From the IMG/VR virus record IMGVR_UViG_3300031598_000032, positions 1-22,190 of that record: a stretch of DNA of 22,190 nt. One strand, given 5' to 3'. Positions 1-8,604 of this stretch are shown piece after piece. This DNA comes from a virus. Each line of letters begins with the position of its first letter. The first letter of the stretch is position 1. The notes under the pieces were generated by a model. It was given only the letters and a program-made list of their open reading frames with translations. It ran no database searches and had not been told where the DNA came from. A program made the translations under genes and the position numbers.

Positions 1-654
1 TGTCGAATCAATATACAGCTGCGCTCTTGCGTAATTAGTACCTACAGTGTCGAAACCTGCACTATCACCTAGAGCCATCTGCAGGGTGTTAGTATTAGTG
101 CCCGGTACTACCGCTGTCCAAACAACAGCATAAGAGGCGTATGTACTATTTATGCCACTTGTAAAATCTACACTAGCTGAAGCACTAGCTTCGGCTGTTG
201 ATATAACTGTCCAAGCACCACCACCAGCCACCGCATACGCACCAGCACCATTTAAGAACGTGCTTGCACTTGCAGTTCCAGTTCCCAGATTAGCAGGGGC
301 AACAACGCCAGTTAATTTACTAGCCACCATGCCAGTGATATGGCTATCGTCAATCGCTCCACTGACTACACTTCCACTGTCAACGCTGTTCGCTGGAGGG
401 GCTACAGTTCCTGTAGTCTTCCCATTGAATAAACAGTACATCGTACTTGGACTGCTAATTGTGCTAGTCGTTAAGCTTGTACCGCTTGCAGTATAAGTAG
501 TAGGGTCTTGCCGTACATTATCGATGAACAAAGCAATGTCAACGCTACTAGTTACTGCTTGATCTAGCGTAAAGCTAGTGCCAGTAGGAGAGCTAAAAGT
601 CTGCTGTGTTAACGAGCTATACTTCTCTGCTGGTGTATTTCCTATATATCCCAT
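1..654 (-). CDS. Putative tail/fibre-associated structural protein, partial (C-terminus beyond window)
   Basis: The reading frame is open from an ATG at 654 to the left edge: 218 codons and no stop, so the C-terminus is missing. The N-terminus starts MGYIGNTPAEKY and continues with a segment containing LFIDNVRQDP. I recognise this opening from small structural proteins of marine phages, usually near tail fibres, though I cannot name a defined family. The rest is rich in Ser, Thr, Ala and Gly, as in beta-structured fibre or spike proteins, with an SGAIDDSHITG segment near residue 97 and a Gly-rich AVAGGGAW stretch. It starts directly after the stop of the upstream gene (TAAATG), with GGAG about ten bases before the ATG, so it is probably translated with the tail-fibre operon. 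No enzymatic motif is visible. A receptor-binding or fibre-tip role is inferred from position and composition only. Confidence 0.75.
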   Translation of the reverse strand, partial: MGYIGNTPAEKYSSLTQQTFSSPTGTSFTLDQAVTSSVDIALFIDNVRQDPTTYTASGTSLTTSTISSPSTMYCLFNGKTTGTVAPPANSVDSGSVVSGAIDDSHITGMVASKLTGVVAPANLGTGTASASTFLNGAGAYAVAGGGAWTVISTAEASASASVDFTSGINSTYASYAVVWTAVVPGTNTNTLQMALGDSAGFDTVGTNYARAQLYIDST

Positions 655-981
655 TTAAGAAATCTCCAAAACACTTAGCATAATATCTGCATCTCCATTG
701 GCAGATGCCTTCGCTTCAAGTATCTCGCCAGCTTCCATTATGAGTTTGTCACCACTCAATCCTGACAGTGATGATCCGACTGGTAACGGAGTACTAGGAG
801 CAAGCACATATTTAGTTGAACCACTCGCTCCTACTTTTGCTTCAACATTTACAGAACTTGATCCATCTATGTTTGTGAATCGCATCCCTATGACCACTGC
901 GCTAGTAGCACCGGGGCAAGTGTATATAGTAGCTAAAGCTGTTGTTAGTTCTGCTTGTGCGCGTTGATAAACTTCTGCCAT
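655..981 (-). CDS. Small structural protein, tail-fibre operon (108 aa)
   Basis: A 108-residue protein starting MAEVYQRAQAELTTALATIY. The start is supported by AAGGAG upstream of the ATG. The alternating pattern (TNIDGSSSVNVEAKVG, a central Leu/Ser/Gly turn, then LIMEAGEILEAKA and a final LSVLEIS) suggests a compact all-beta domain. Similar small proteins occur in marine phages next to fibre genes, with an early YTCPG/YTCPA-like motif, here YTCPGATSAVV at about residues 20-30. It has no signal peptide or membrane segment. It lies 15 bases after the tail-fibre stop and directly abuts the next gene, so one transcript probably carries all three. It may be a fibre-associated or minor tail protein. 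The family recognition is from memory and the role is inferred. Confidence 0.75.
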   Translation of the reverse strand: MAEVYQRAQAELTTALATIYTCPGATSAVVIGMRFTNIDGSSSVNVEAKVGASGSTKYVLAPSTPLPVGSSLSGLSGDKLIMEAGEILEAKASANGDADIMLSVLEIS

Positions 982-996
982 CTTCTTGCTCCTTTA

Positions 997-2829
997 TTAT
1001 CCGAGTGCCAGAACAAGACCGACACTTGCACCTGCGGTTGATGAAATAGTTACGGTATCGGTTCCTGCATTGGTTGTTATTGAAGTTCCTCCAGAGCCTA
1101 CTAAAGTCATAGTATCGGATGTTGAGTCAGCTACGACATTCGATTGCCCTGCCACCGAGACAGTCCCGAAAGCCATTGCCGTTGCAATCGGAGCAACATT
1201 CTGCCAAGCCGAACCGTTGTAAACTCTCATCGTGTCAGTATCAGTCCTGAAGACCAAATCCCCTTCTGTTAACGAAGAACCGGGGTCTGCACCTGCAATC
1301 CTGTACACTTCTGCGAAGTTATTTACTGATGCTATATTGCTTGCAGTCGTGTTGACGTTTGCTATCGCACCTGAAACAGTGGACATTGCCGTAACATTGG
1401 CAGAAGTCCCTAGCGTGTTCATAGCAGTTACATTGGCTGAAGTACCTAACACATTCATATCCACAACCACATCTGATGTTGCCAAAACATTCATGTCAGC
1501 AACTACGTCACTTGTCCCTAATATTGCCATATCTGCAACAATAGCAGATGTGCCGAGAATAGCCATATCCGCAATAATCGCAGCCGTGCCAAGCACATTC
1601 ATATCGGTTACTACGTCCGATGTACCCAGAATTGCCATATCAGCAACTGCCGCCGCTGTACCTAATCGGCCTACTTCAGTAGCTTTCCCCGCTACAGCAG
1701 TAACATCTGAGGCAATACCGGAAACTGTGTTTATATGACCTTGATTTGTAGATGAAGGAGTTGTGTTTAACCACGTTGTGGTACTTAACTTGTATACCTT
1801 CATCACCGCTTGGTCAGTTCTGAAAAATAAAGCCCCGTCAATCAGAGTATCCCCGTCATTGTCAACGCTTGGATCTGATGTCTTTGCCCCCAGAAACCTG
1901 TCATCAAAAGAATCATAAGAAGCAGCAGAAGCGGCGGCTGAATTACTCGAAGCCGTTGCTTGTGTACTTGCGGTTCCTGCTGATGTACTGGCTGCTGAAG
2001 CTTGGGTTGACGCGGTTCCAGCCGATGTACTGGCTGCTGAAGCTTGTGTTGACGCCGTACCTGCGCTAGTTGAAGCATTAGAGGCGCTCGTTGCGGCATT
2101 GGAGGCACTAGTAGAAGCGGCTGCGGCGGATGCTGCGGCTGCTGCTGCATCTACAAGTAAAGCCCACTTAGCTACATCTGTATTGCTAGATATTGGTTGC
2201 GCCCCACTAGAGGTATGAGCGGTTAAAACTATGTAGATATTATTATTAGAAGTGTCTTTTACGATGTCTCGGACTGCATAAGCAGTTGATGCGGCCCAAT
2301 TACCCCGGAATATGCCCATAGCTAAGTCTGTCATCGAGACATTTTCTATGCCATCCGCAGCCGCGTTAACCCTAAGAAGCTGCGAAGCTGTCAGATCTGT
2401 AATGGAAACCCCGGTGGTTGCGGAACTTTCAGGGAATTTAACCGCCCTATCGAGTTCTTCTTGAACCTGCTGTACTAATCTTACATTCTTATCCATCCTA
2501 TCTTCCATCGTCGTAGACGGAAAAGCTCCTCCAAGGGGCAACGCAGTGGTCTGCGTAACGGGATGATTACTCTTGATTGTTAAGGTTTCGCCGGAGGCTG
2601 GGGTATAATCTGTGGGACTCGTATCTATAGCAAGTGTACCTACGGCCCCATCACCCCCTGTGAGGTTGTACTGAGTGCCCGCCGTCCACACTGTCTCAAC
2701 ACCTGTTGTGTTGTTGGACAGAATTACTTTTACGGTGGTGTCTTCCCAGTAGATAAACGTTACTGGGAACGACGTCGTAGAGCCATCCCCTGAATATGCT
2801 ACTTTATTGGTAGTTGCTGTTAGAGTCAT
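997..2829 (-). CDS. Tail fibre protein with T7-type N-terminal domain
   Basis: A 610-residue fibre. Residues 1-150 match the T7 tail-fibre N-terminal domain that attaches the fibre to the tail: an early FPVTFIYWED motif, LTIKSNHP near residue 85, then a helical MEDRMDKNVRLVQQVQEEL at 108-126. Residues 175-226 (GNWAASTAYAVRDIV ... KWALL) look like a small carbohydrate-binding-type module. Residues 228-303 are Ala/Ser/Thr-rich with three 14-residue repeats. Residues 304-354 hold a YDSFDDRFLGAKTSDP module ending FFRTD..MKVY...W. Residues 389-484 are eight 12-residue LGTS..V.DM repeats. A second VFRTD..MRVYNGSAW module lies at 523-542. It should form an elongated trimeric fibre for host recognition. 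It has its own sigma-70-like promoter, and AAGGA precedes the ATG. The repeats suggest length variation by recombination; the C-terminal tip LVLALG is short. Confidence 0.93.
   Translation of the reverse strand: MTLTATTNKVAYSGDGSTTSFPVTFIYWEDTTVKVILSNNTTGVETVWTAGTQYNLTGGDGAVGTLAIDTSPTDYTPASGETLTIKSNHPVTQTTALPLGGAFPSTTMEDRMDKNVRLVQQVQEELDRAVKFPESSATTGVSITDLTASQLLRVNAAADGIENVSMTDLAMGIFRGNWAASTAYAVRDIVKDTSNNNIYIVLTAHTSSGAQPISSNTDVAKWALLVDAAAAAASAAAASTSASNAATSASNASTSAGTASTQASAASTSAGTASTQASAASTSAGTASTQATASSNSAAASAASYDSFDDRFLGAKTSDPSVDNDGDTLIDGALFFRTDQAVMKVYKLSTTTWLNTTPSSTNQGHINTVSGIASDVTAVAGKATEVGRLGTAAAVADMAILGTSDVVTDMNVLGTAAIIADMAILGTSAIVADMAILGTSDVVADMNVLATSDVVVDMNVLGTSANVTAMNTLGTSANVTAMSTVSGAIANVNTTASNIASVNNFAEVYRIAGADPGSSLTEGDLVFRTDTDTMRVYNGSAWQNVAPIATAMAFGTVSVAGQSNVVADSTSDTMTLVGSGGTSITTNAGTDTVTISSTAGASVGLVLALG
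1378..1665 (-). repeat. Eight tandem 36-base units in tail fibre (12-residue repeats)
   Basis: The fibre gene encodes eight consecutive 12-residue units with consensus LGTSxxVxDMxx at residues 389-484 (for example LGTSDVVTDMNV, LGTSAIVADMAI, LGTSANVTAMNT). The period is exact at protein level while the DNA units have diverged, so this is an old expansion kept by selection. A beta-helical or triple-stranded fibre shaft is plausible. Confidence 0.85.
1948..2073 (-). repeat. Three tandem 42-base units in tail fibre (14-residue repeats)
   Basis: Residues 253-294 of the fibre are three copies of the 14-residue unit STSAGTASTQASAA; the last copy ends ATAS. The DNA copies are close to identical, suggesting recent slippage or unequal recombination. 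The Ala/Ser/Thr composition fits a flexible or coiled linker between the attachment region and the distal shaft. Confidence 0.85.
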
Positions 2830-2863
2830 GTTTTTTCCTTTGATGCCTTTTTAGGCTTTATGT

Positions 2864-2892
2864 ATGATACCATTTGTGGGGTATAAACTCAA
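2864..2892 (-). promoter_or_regulatory. Sigma-70-like promoter before tail-fibre gene
   Basis: On the minus strand the 76-base gap upstream of the tail fibre contains TTGAGT, a 17-base spacer and TATCAT. The -10 hexamer matches that of the capsid promoter at 15785-15813. The predicted start lies about 25-30 bases before the fibre ATG. A short GCCT/AGGC hairpin sits between. This would allow the fibre genes to be transcribed apart from the upstream virion genes. Confidence 0.7.
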
Positions 2893-2905
2893 GTATTACT
2901 GCTCA

Positions 2906-5900
2906 TCATTGTGGGATGTTATCTGATCTCATATGAATGTCGATTTTGTTCTTTTCTGATAAACGCTGATCTTCTTCCGCGTCATTTATGATCCTCTCGC
3001 CAAGAGCAAAGTTTGTTGCATAAAACCATGAGTTAACCTGTGTGGCGACAAATCGAGCCTCTTTAGGCGTTTCTATATTCATAAACAAAGACTTTAGTAG
3101 ATCTTCGTTTTTGTTTAAAAACGCATCGTATAGAATGTGAAGAGCAGGGTCTTTGAAACGGGTTCTAAACGCATCTCTGACATTTTCAGACACCAGTTGT
3201 GCTGCCGCGATAGAACCTCCCCCTCCCGATGGAAGCGGGCTGAATCGGAGCGCGGCATACCTCAATATTCGTTCAATTAGCACATTAGGGGTAAGGTCAA
3301 AGGTTCCGCCCTTAGAGGCGTGGGCGTGTAGGATTACGTCCAGCTTTTTAGCCGACGTAATTACTTTTTCCATCATGTCCCGGCGCTCTGGCGAGAATAT
3401 TGCTTTCCCCATCTTCTGAACGTTTTTAGTGTTCCACAGGCTTTCCAGTGTTGCTCCCGATATAATCTCAGGAGTTTCCAAGTTCATGGTCTGTTTGACC
3501 TTTGCCTGATCCAGCATCCATAAAAATAAGTGACCATCTAACCCGTCTTTTGCTTCAGGGTTAGTTTTCACTTTATCCAGTAGATCTACTATCATAGCAT
3601 CTACCATTTTTGGGTCGAAGGTGTTTTGTATTTTCTTAAACGATAATGCTGGCCCATTCCCGACATAAAAAGCCGCCATTGACAATTTAGGATCGTTTAC
3701 TTGTTTGGTTAGCTGAACGTTTTTCAGGCGTTTAAACTCAACTATGTTTCCGCTTTTCACAAGCTCTTCTATGTCGTCTCTGATACTCCTAAGCGCCGGG
3801 GTATCCATCAACGTGGCGTGGGTTTTTAGAAATTCCTCGGCTGCGGATACATCAACCTTACCGTTGCTAATGACCTCACGATTAACTCGGTATTTTATCA
3901 ACTGCTCTGCGGCGCCTATTAATTCTACCGGCGCATCTGGCGACCCTCCCTCGAGAGATTTTAATATCCTTTCAAATATAGCCTGCCCTTGTGCAGCTCC
4001 GCCTTTTCCTGCACCAGTGAATATATTCTCAAGGGTAAGGCTCGGTGGGACTTTGTCACCATTGCGGTTCACGCGAAGAATGTCTGCTATGGGTTTATCA
4101 GCGAACCGCTCTTTCACTGCCCGTGTAGCTCTTAAGGCGGTTAAGTAGTCTTTATTTTTAGATACCGCGCCTTTAGCTCCCCCCATTCCGTGCAACATAG
4201 ATTCCGCTAAGTCATTTAGTAGTGATATTCTTCTCATATTAGGGGCAAGAGCCGTTCGCTCTTCCCTAACAATTTGTAATATTCTCGAGCGCAGTCCCTG
4301 TTGTCTTGAAAGCGATACTTGATCGCCCCACTCACCTTTTACCCACACATTTTTGGCCTTTACCGCTTTTCTACCCTTGACGGCCTTTTGAGCCTTTTGT
4401 TGTTTAGACCCAAACAGCCCACTCGCCGGGACAGCCTTTTTAGCCTTTATAGCTTTTACTGCGGGGATAGTTTTCCAATACCCTAGAAATTTGTGCAGAT
4501 CCCCACCGGCGTCTTCGTTGCCTAATTTAAATAAAGTTCGACCTTCTTCTCTTTCAACTTCCTGTAGTAGTCTCTTAAATGTAGACGTAGCGGCTGATGT
4601 GGGAGAATCCACTTTCATGTCAACCCGTTTCCATAAAATCTTCAAAGAGTTTTCAGCAATCTCTAACTCTTCTAGTATTAGCTCTTTGGCGTAGATATTC
4701 GCCATTTTAGGCGACATAGTGGCTTTTAAATCGTTGGCCTGTTTTAAGAGTTTCATCATCACCGTACTTAAACGGGATTCTAATAATATATTGATTTTGT
4801 TTAGTTCATCTGCGATAACTGATCCTACCGGCAGATCTTTTTTAACTGCGGGAGTTCTACCTATCTCAATGAGAAGATCATGCATCTGCCGCCATCGGGC
4901 AAACTCCCCTAGCTGTCTAGTTTCTTCGTCTCTAAAGAAAGCCGTCTGAAAATTGATTGCGGCTTTTAACTCGGTACGCTCCGCAGGAGAAAGAAGTTTA
5001 TAAAATCCGGGGGCGTCTTCCCCTTGATCGCCTTTTTCAAGGCGTTTTAGCCCTGCTTCTAAATCCTCCGCAGACCCTACACGTTTTTGTAATTGTTTCT
5101 GGGCGTTTCTAAGCGCGGCAGGCGACCCCCATGCGTCTAAGAAACTTCCCCCAAGCTGTTTGCCCGTGCCATATATAGTTCTTAAAGGTAACAGAGTTGC
5201 GGTACTTCCCCCCATCATACCCATTATAAACTGCGCTGCTACGGAATCTGGGTACTTGTTCTTCCCAATGCGTAAACCTACGGCAGCCGTACCTGTTGCG
5301 ATTGTTTCCACAGTAAGAGTTTGCAGAGGGTGTGCCACAGCTAACTCGCCGGTGCTTTTGAAAAAGCGTTTTATTTTCGTGATATTAGATATCGGCCCCC
5401 ACTTTGGGACTTTAAGAGCCGCTAATCCGGGTGAAAGAAGGCTAAAAACCAGCCCTTCGCCCATCATGCGCCCATCTTCAAATTCTTCTGAGCGTTCTTG
5501 CGTTCCCACATTTCCAAACACATCCTCGGCGGGAGCTTCCAGTCCCATATTGCCTAAAAAACTCTGTATAAACCCATCAGGTAGTTTGTCCGCGTACGCG
5601 CCCAAGAACCTGCTCATCTCTCTGAATCCGCCAGAGGGGATAGGCCCGTCAGGTCTACCTTCCCCCGGGGTGGGCGGGAACAGCAGTTGATTTAATATTG
5701 CGCTTACTGCATCACCCGGCAAGTCTAGAATGTCAAGAAACACCGAGTTTATGCCGGATCGATAACGTTCAATTCTATTTATAGCGATTTCTTCTTTTTT
5801 AGCTTGATGTCTGTCCCGGCGTATTTGCAATGTTTTTTCACGATCTACGCGAGCGCGAATAGCAGATTGCTTACGCTTTAATCGGGCGACTGCTTGTGGA

Positions 5901-6178
5901 CTGGCTTTCTTCTCTAAACTTATTGTTGCATCAACGTCTGAATCGGGGGCTGGTTGAACATCCAGCGGTAGGGGATCAACCTCTTGCATAGGGGTAGGTG
6001 TAACCTCTTCCTGCATAGGGGCAGGTGTAACCTCTTCCTGCATAGGGGCAGGTGTAACCTCTTCCTGCATAGGAGCGGGTGTAGCCGTATTCTGCACGGG
6101 AGCCTTTGGAAATACTTCCTCGGGAACTGAGTCTTGAGTAGGTTTAACCGCTGTTTGTTTACCGGGGAGAGTCGTCAT
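2906..6178 (-). CDS. Large putative internal virion/ejection protein (1090 aa)
   Basis: The largest protein in the window, placed immediately before the tail fibre, the position of the T7 internal core protein gp16. Residues 33-67 are Pro/Gln/Glu-rich tandem repeats (PAPMQEEVT). Residues about 97-140 form a strongly basic helical stretch. A Lys/Ala-rich linker with repeated KAVKA/KAIKAKKAV motifs lies at about 570-615. The rest is mostly alpha-helical in character, with a hydrophobic Gly/Met-rich segment (AAQFIMGMMGGSTATLL) near residue 315. I cannot find a lytic transglycosylase catalytic motif, which T7 gp16 has, so homology to gp16 is positional only. It starts directly after the stop of the 799-residue gene (TAAATG), consistent with coupled translation. 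Likely packaged in the capsid and ejected with the DNA. The assignment is by context, size and composition. Confidence 0.7.
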   Translation of the reverse strand: MTTLPGKQTAVKPTQDSVPEEVFPKAPVQNTATPAPMQEEVTPAPMQEEVTPAPMQEEVTPTPMQEVDPLPLDVQPAPDSDVDATISLEKKASPQAVARLKRKQSAIRARVDREKTLQIRRDRHQAKKEEIAINRIERYRSGINSVFLDILDLPGDAVSAILNQLLFPPTPGEGRPDGPIPSGGFREMSRFLGAYADKLPDGFIQSFLGNMGLEAPAEDVFGNVGTQERSEEFEDGRMMGEGLVFSLLSPGLAALKVPKWGPISNITKIKRFFKSTGELAVAHPLQTLTVETIATGTAAVGLRIGKNKYPDSVAAQFIMGMMGGSTATLLPLRTIYGTGKQLGGSFLDAWGSPAALRNAQKQLQKRVGSAEDLEAGLKRLEKGDQGEDAPGFYKLLSPAERTELKAAINFQTAFFRDEETRQLGEFARWRQMHDLLIEIGRTPAVKKDLPVGSVIADELNKINILLESRLSTVMMKLLKQANDLKATMSPKMANIYAKELILEELEIAENSLKILWKRVDMKVDSPTSAATSTFKRLLQEVEREEGRTLFKLGNEDAGGDLHKFLGYWKTIPAVKAIKAKKAVPASGLFGSKQQKAQKAVKGRKAVKAKNVWVKGEWGDQVSLSRQQGLRSRILQIVREERTALAPNMRRISLLNDLAESMLHGMGGAKGAVSKNKDYLTALRATRAVKERFADKPIADILRVNRNGDKVPPSLTLENIFTGAGKGGAAQGQAIFERILKSLEGGSPDAPVELIGAAEQLIKYRVNREVISNGKVDVSAAEEFLKTHATLMDTPALRSIRDDIEELVKSGNIVEFKRLKNVQLTKQVNDPKLSMAAFYVGNGPALSFKKIQNTFDPKMVDAMIVDLLDKVKTNPEAKDGLDGHLFLWMLDQAKVKQTMNLETPEIISGATLESLWNTKNVQKMGKAIFSPERRDMMEKVITSAKKLDVILHAHASKGGTFDLTPNVLIERILRYAALRFSPLPSGGGGSIAAAQLVSENVRDAFRTRFKDPALHILYDAFLNKNEDLLKSLFMNIETPKEARFVATQVNSWFYATNFALGERIINDAEEDQRLSEKNKIDIHMRSDNIPQ
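5978..6082 (-). repeat. 27-base tandem repeat, about 4 copies, inside internal virion protein
   Basis: Three full 27-base units (6002-6028, 6029-6055, 6056-6082) and one 24-base degenerate unit (5978-6001) lie in tandem. Two units are identical and the others differ at a few bases. They encode the 9-residue repeat PAPMQEEVT. The in-frame period keeps the reading frame, so copy number could vary between related phages. The unit contains no spacers and is not a CRISPR. Confidence 0.92.
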
Positions 6179-8578
6179 TTATTTCCGTTTCGTTATGTCA
6201 GCATCATTAATTTGTGCTACTGTGAAGTCTTTAAAAAGTGCGAGAGCGCCTCGAATTTCCTGTCGAGTATCATCCGAAAGCGTTCCGTCCGACAGCGCTT
6301 CTATGAGCGCGGGAATATTAAAGTCTTTTAGCGACGTCATATTTCCGTTATTGGCGGCATTTATTACATCAAGGGTTTCATCCCCAGTGCTCGTTTGGGC
6401 TTTTCTAGGCGGCGTAATCCTCGCGGGAGCTACGTCTTTCGGGTTGCTCGGCGGAGTAACCGATGCGCCTTCAGATTTGCGATCTTGAAACCCATATAGA
6501 ATTGCCTGTTCTTCTGTTAGGTCGTCAGGATTTAGATCATTAATTGCGTTTTCGTTATCGTTTAGACTACCCCCGGGTACTGGTAAGGTTGAATTTACAT
6601 CACCATCTTCAAAGCGTTTCATGCGCCTATGGATACGTCCGAGAATTGCCAGAGTATCTACTGCAAGGTTTTTCTCGTCCAATGGGCGGAACCCCGTTAG
6701 TTTACCTAGTTCCGCGTTACTTCGACTCTCTAGCTGGGTTCTAAAAGTAGCAATCGCAACTTTCGCTTTTGCATGGTTTGTCCATATGGATGGATCAGAG
6801 AATATCTTGGCAAGAATTATCTGCTCCTTTACCACAAAGCGGGGGTTTAAACTAAACAGTCTGATAAAGTCTCGTGCTAAGAGTGCTAAATTCATTCGGG
6901 CTTCTTCAGTTTCTTTATGAACTAGAGAGTCACTGAATGTTCCCAGAACCGTGTTAAATCCCGACTGCACGGCTGAGAAAAGGTCAGTAGCTTTACTTAA
7001 GTCCAGAGGATCTCCATTGGCATCCTTCATCCCCGTAAGCATCAGAGTTAACTCTGAAGCATCTTGGTCAAACCCAGCGGCGAATTCTTTTATACCGTCA
7101 GGCGTAGTTTTAAATGGTGGTGATTCCAAATTTGGAGCGTTGTTAAATGCACGATGCCCCGCCTTATAAAAATCGTATTTCTCGGGCTTATTAGGAATTA
7201 GTCTCTCCGCCTCCGCCAGCGCCTGCTTCGGGGTCATTCTACCCGTATCAGCAAGTAGTATCTCATTCGCCTTCAGTTCTACATCCGACATATATGCTGT
7301 CTCTAAGTCTGTAAAACCCTGTTTGCTACCGTTTATGTCACTGCTCTCTGGTATAAGACCCTGTGCGCCAGTGCGTAGATCATCGACTGCGGCGGATGTT
7401 AATGATCCGTCTCCATTTTTAAAGCTTACGTTCACCCGTGGATTTGGGGTTTGGAATGTAGTTTCACCGACACTCTTGCCATCAATTGGAGTTTTAGCCA
7501 ACGTGGAACCCTCTGGGACAACATTAGTAACAGGGGGACGATCCTTACCCTCTCCCACTGTAGTACCGGCGACATTTACTGTGGAGCCGGGGGTCAAAAT
7601 GTGTTCGGGGATAGCTCTTTCATGTGCCCTGTAGTACATCGATAAGTCGTGTACGTATAACTCAACACTCGGGTAATCTTTAGCCTTTGGCGCGCCCTCG
7701 TAGAACTTATTATTAGCTTTGAATTTTCGCCCTTCTGGGGAGTTGTCAAATCGTATATTAGCTTGTTCCTCCTTCCCCACTTGTGCTGCGTCCAGTAGCC
7801 CCTTGCTCATATAACTTCGGGTGAGGGGGTCACTCAAAAAAGCTTCCAGATCGGCTGGGTCAGCGTACTGGCGGCTGAGATATTTCAGACGCTGTGTCAA
7901 AGCCTGCCTCACCAGAGTCGTGAATATCGTCGTTTTCTTATTAGCTTCCAAGGCTCCGCCAGACGTGTGAACACGCTCAAAGATCCCATCCATCATTTGT
8001 GAAACCTTCGACCCCAAGGGGAATTCTGCTATATAACTCATTCCATCGTTCGTGGCGCGCTCACTATTTTTAGTGTCTCTAATCACTCCAATACTTTTGT
8101 TAGCCGTGGTATCGGATGAAAGTGCGGCGATCTCCAGTTTAGAATTGTAACGATGCCGGTTCACACTGCCGTCCATTTTTCCGCTAAACTTTTCATTTGT
8201 ACGGGCGACTCTTGTTGTGTACTCTTCGATGCCTTCTTCCGTACTTAAGTCCGACGCTTCGATATCAGCAGCGGAGTCATTTTTGTATTGAGCTAAATAT
8301 TCTGCCATGTCGTCATCGGCTTGATCGCCTTCCATTTTTAGTCGGGCATTATACTCAGCGTCAGCGGCGGCCTGATAATCGTCGGATATGTCCATTATTC
8401 TCGATCCAGCTTTAACGAGCGCATCCCCCGGCCCTTTTAAATTGGACGTGACATTGCGTTTTACGTTAGATGCTACAAAGCCTGTATTATTAGGCTGTAC
8501 CTCTACCGGCGAATTGACGTTTCGGTTACGGTGTACCGGATTTGGTCGGCCTTGTGTAATTTCTGGGAGAGCTGTCAT
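6179..8578 (-). CDS. Putative internal virion protein (799 aa)
   Basis: A 799-residue protein between the gp14-like gene and the 1090-residue gene, the place of T7 gp15. The N-terminus (MTALPEITQGRP) is followed by a polar, Asn/Val-rich segment, then long helical acidic stretches (about residues 65-150, including DQADDDMAEYLAQYKNDSAA). A low-complexity region about residues 340-420 contains PPVTNVVPEGST. Helical sequence continues to about 650 and a Pro/Asp-rich linker precedes the C-terminal helical part. No transmembrane segment, signal peptide or catalytic motif is evident. The upstream gap is 26 bases and the ribosome-binding site is weak. The stop abuts the next gene's ATG. The ejection or core role is inferred from gene order, not from a recognised domain. 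Confidence 0.68.
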   Translation of the reverse strand: MTALPEITQGRPNPVHRNRNVNSPVEVQPNNTGFVASNVKRNVTSNLKGPGDALVKAGSRIMDISDDYQAAADAEYNARLKMEGDQADDDMAEYLAQYKNDSAADIEASDLSTEEGIEEYTTRVARTNEKFSGKMDGSVNRHRYNSKLEIAALSSDTTANKSIGVIRDTKNSERATNDGMSYIAEFPLGSKVSQMMDGIFERVHTSGGALEANKKTTIFTTLVRQALTQRLKYLSRQYADPADLEAFLSDPLTRSYMSKGLLDAAQVGKEEQANIRFDNSPEGRKFKANNKFYEGAPKAKDYPSVELYVHDLSMYYRAHERAIPEHILTPGSTVNVAGTTVGEGKDRPPVTNVVPEGSTLAKTPIDGKSVGETTFQTPNPRVNVSFKNGDGSLTSAAVDDLRTGAQGLIPESSDINGSKQGFTDLETAYMSDVELKANEILLADTGRMTPKQALAEAERLIPNKPEKYDFYKAGHRAFNNAPNLESPPFKTTPDGIKEFAAGFDQDASELTLMLTGMKDANGDPLDLSKATDLFSAVQSGFNTVLGTFSDSLVHKETEEARMNLALLARDFIRLFSLNPRFVVKEQIILAKIFSDPSIWTNHAKAKVAIATFRTQLESRSNAELGKLTGFRPLDEKNLAVDTLAILGRIHRRMKRFEDGDVNSTLPVPGGSLNDNENAINDLNPDDLTEEQAILYGFQDRKSEGASVTPPSNPKDVAPARITPPRKAQTSTGDETLDVINAANNGNMTSLKDFNIPALIEALSDGTLSDDTRQEIRGALALFKDFTVAQINDADITKRK

Positions 8579-8604
8579 TATTATATCTCGTTTAGTAAGA
8601 TTAT

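Noticed and set aside
152-496. Plus-strand open frame of 114 codons
   Set aside because: It lies wholly opposite the partial structural gene at 1-654, has repetitive low-complexity composition and no ribosome-binding site; it mirrors the Ala/Thr/Ser-rich gene on the other strand.
1232-1738. Plus-strand open frame of 168 codons
   Set aside because: Antisense shadow of the 12-residue repeats of the tail fibre; the repeat periodicity alone keeps it open.
1842-2150. Minus-strand Gln/Pro-rich frame inside the tail fibre
   Set aside because: Alternate frame of the Ala/Ser/Thr repeat region of the real fibre gene, with no start signal.
2844-2856. GCCT/AGGC hairpin before the tail fibre as a terminator
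   Set aside because: The stem is only 4-5 base pairs and lacks a following T run on the minus strand.
5160-5690. Plus-strand open frame of 176 codons
   Set aside because: Opposite the 1090-residue gene, no family resemblance, and the minus-strand gene has clear operon context.
5978-6082. CRISPR-like array
   Set aside because: Direct repeats are contiguous without spacers and stay in frame within a coding gene.
8579-8604. TATAAT in the gap before the 799-residue gene as a promoter
   Set aside because: The hexamer 17 bases upstream (CTAAAT) does not resemble a -35 box.
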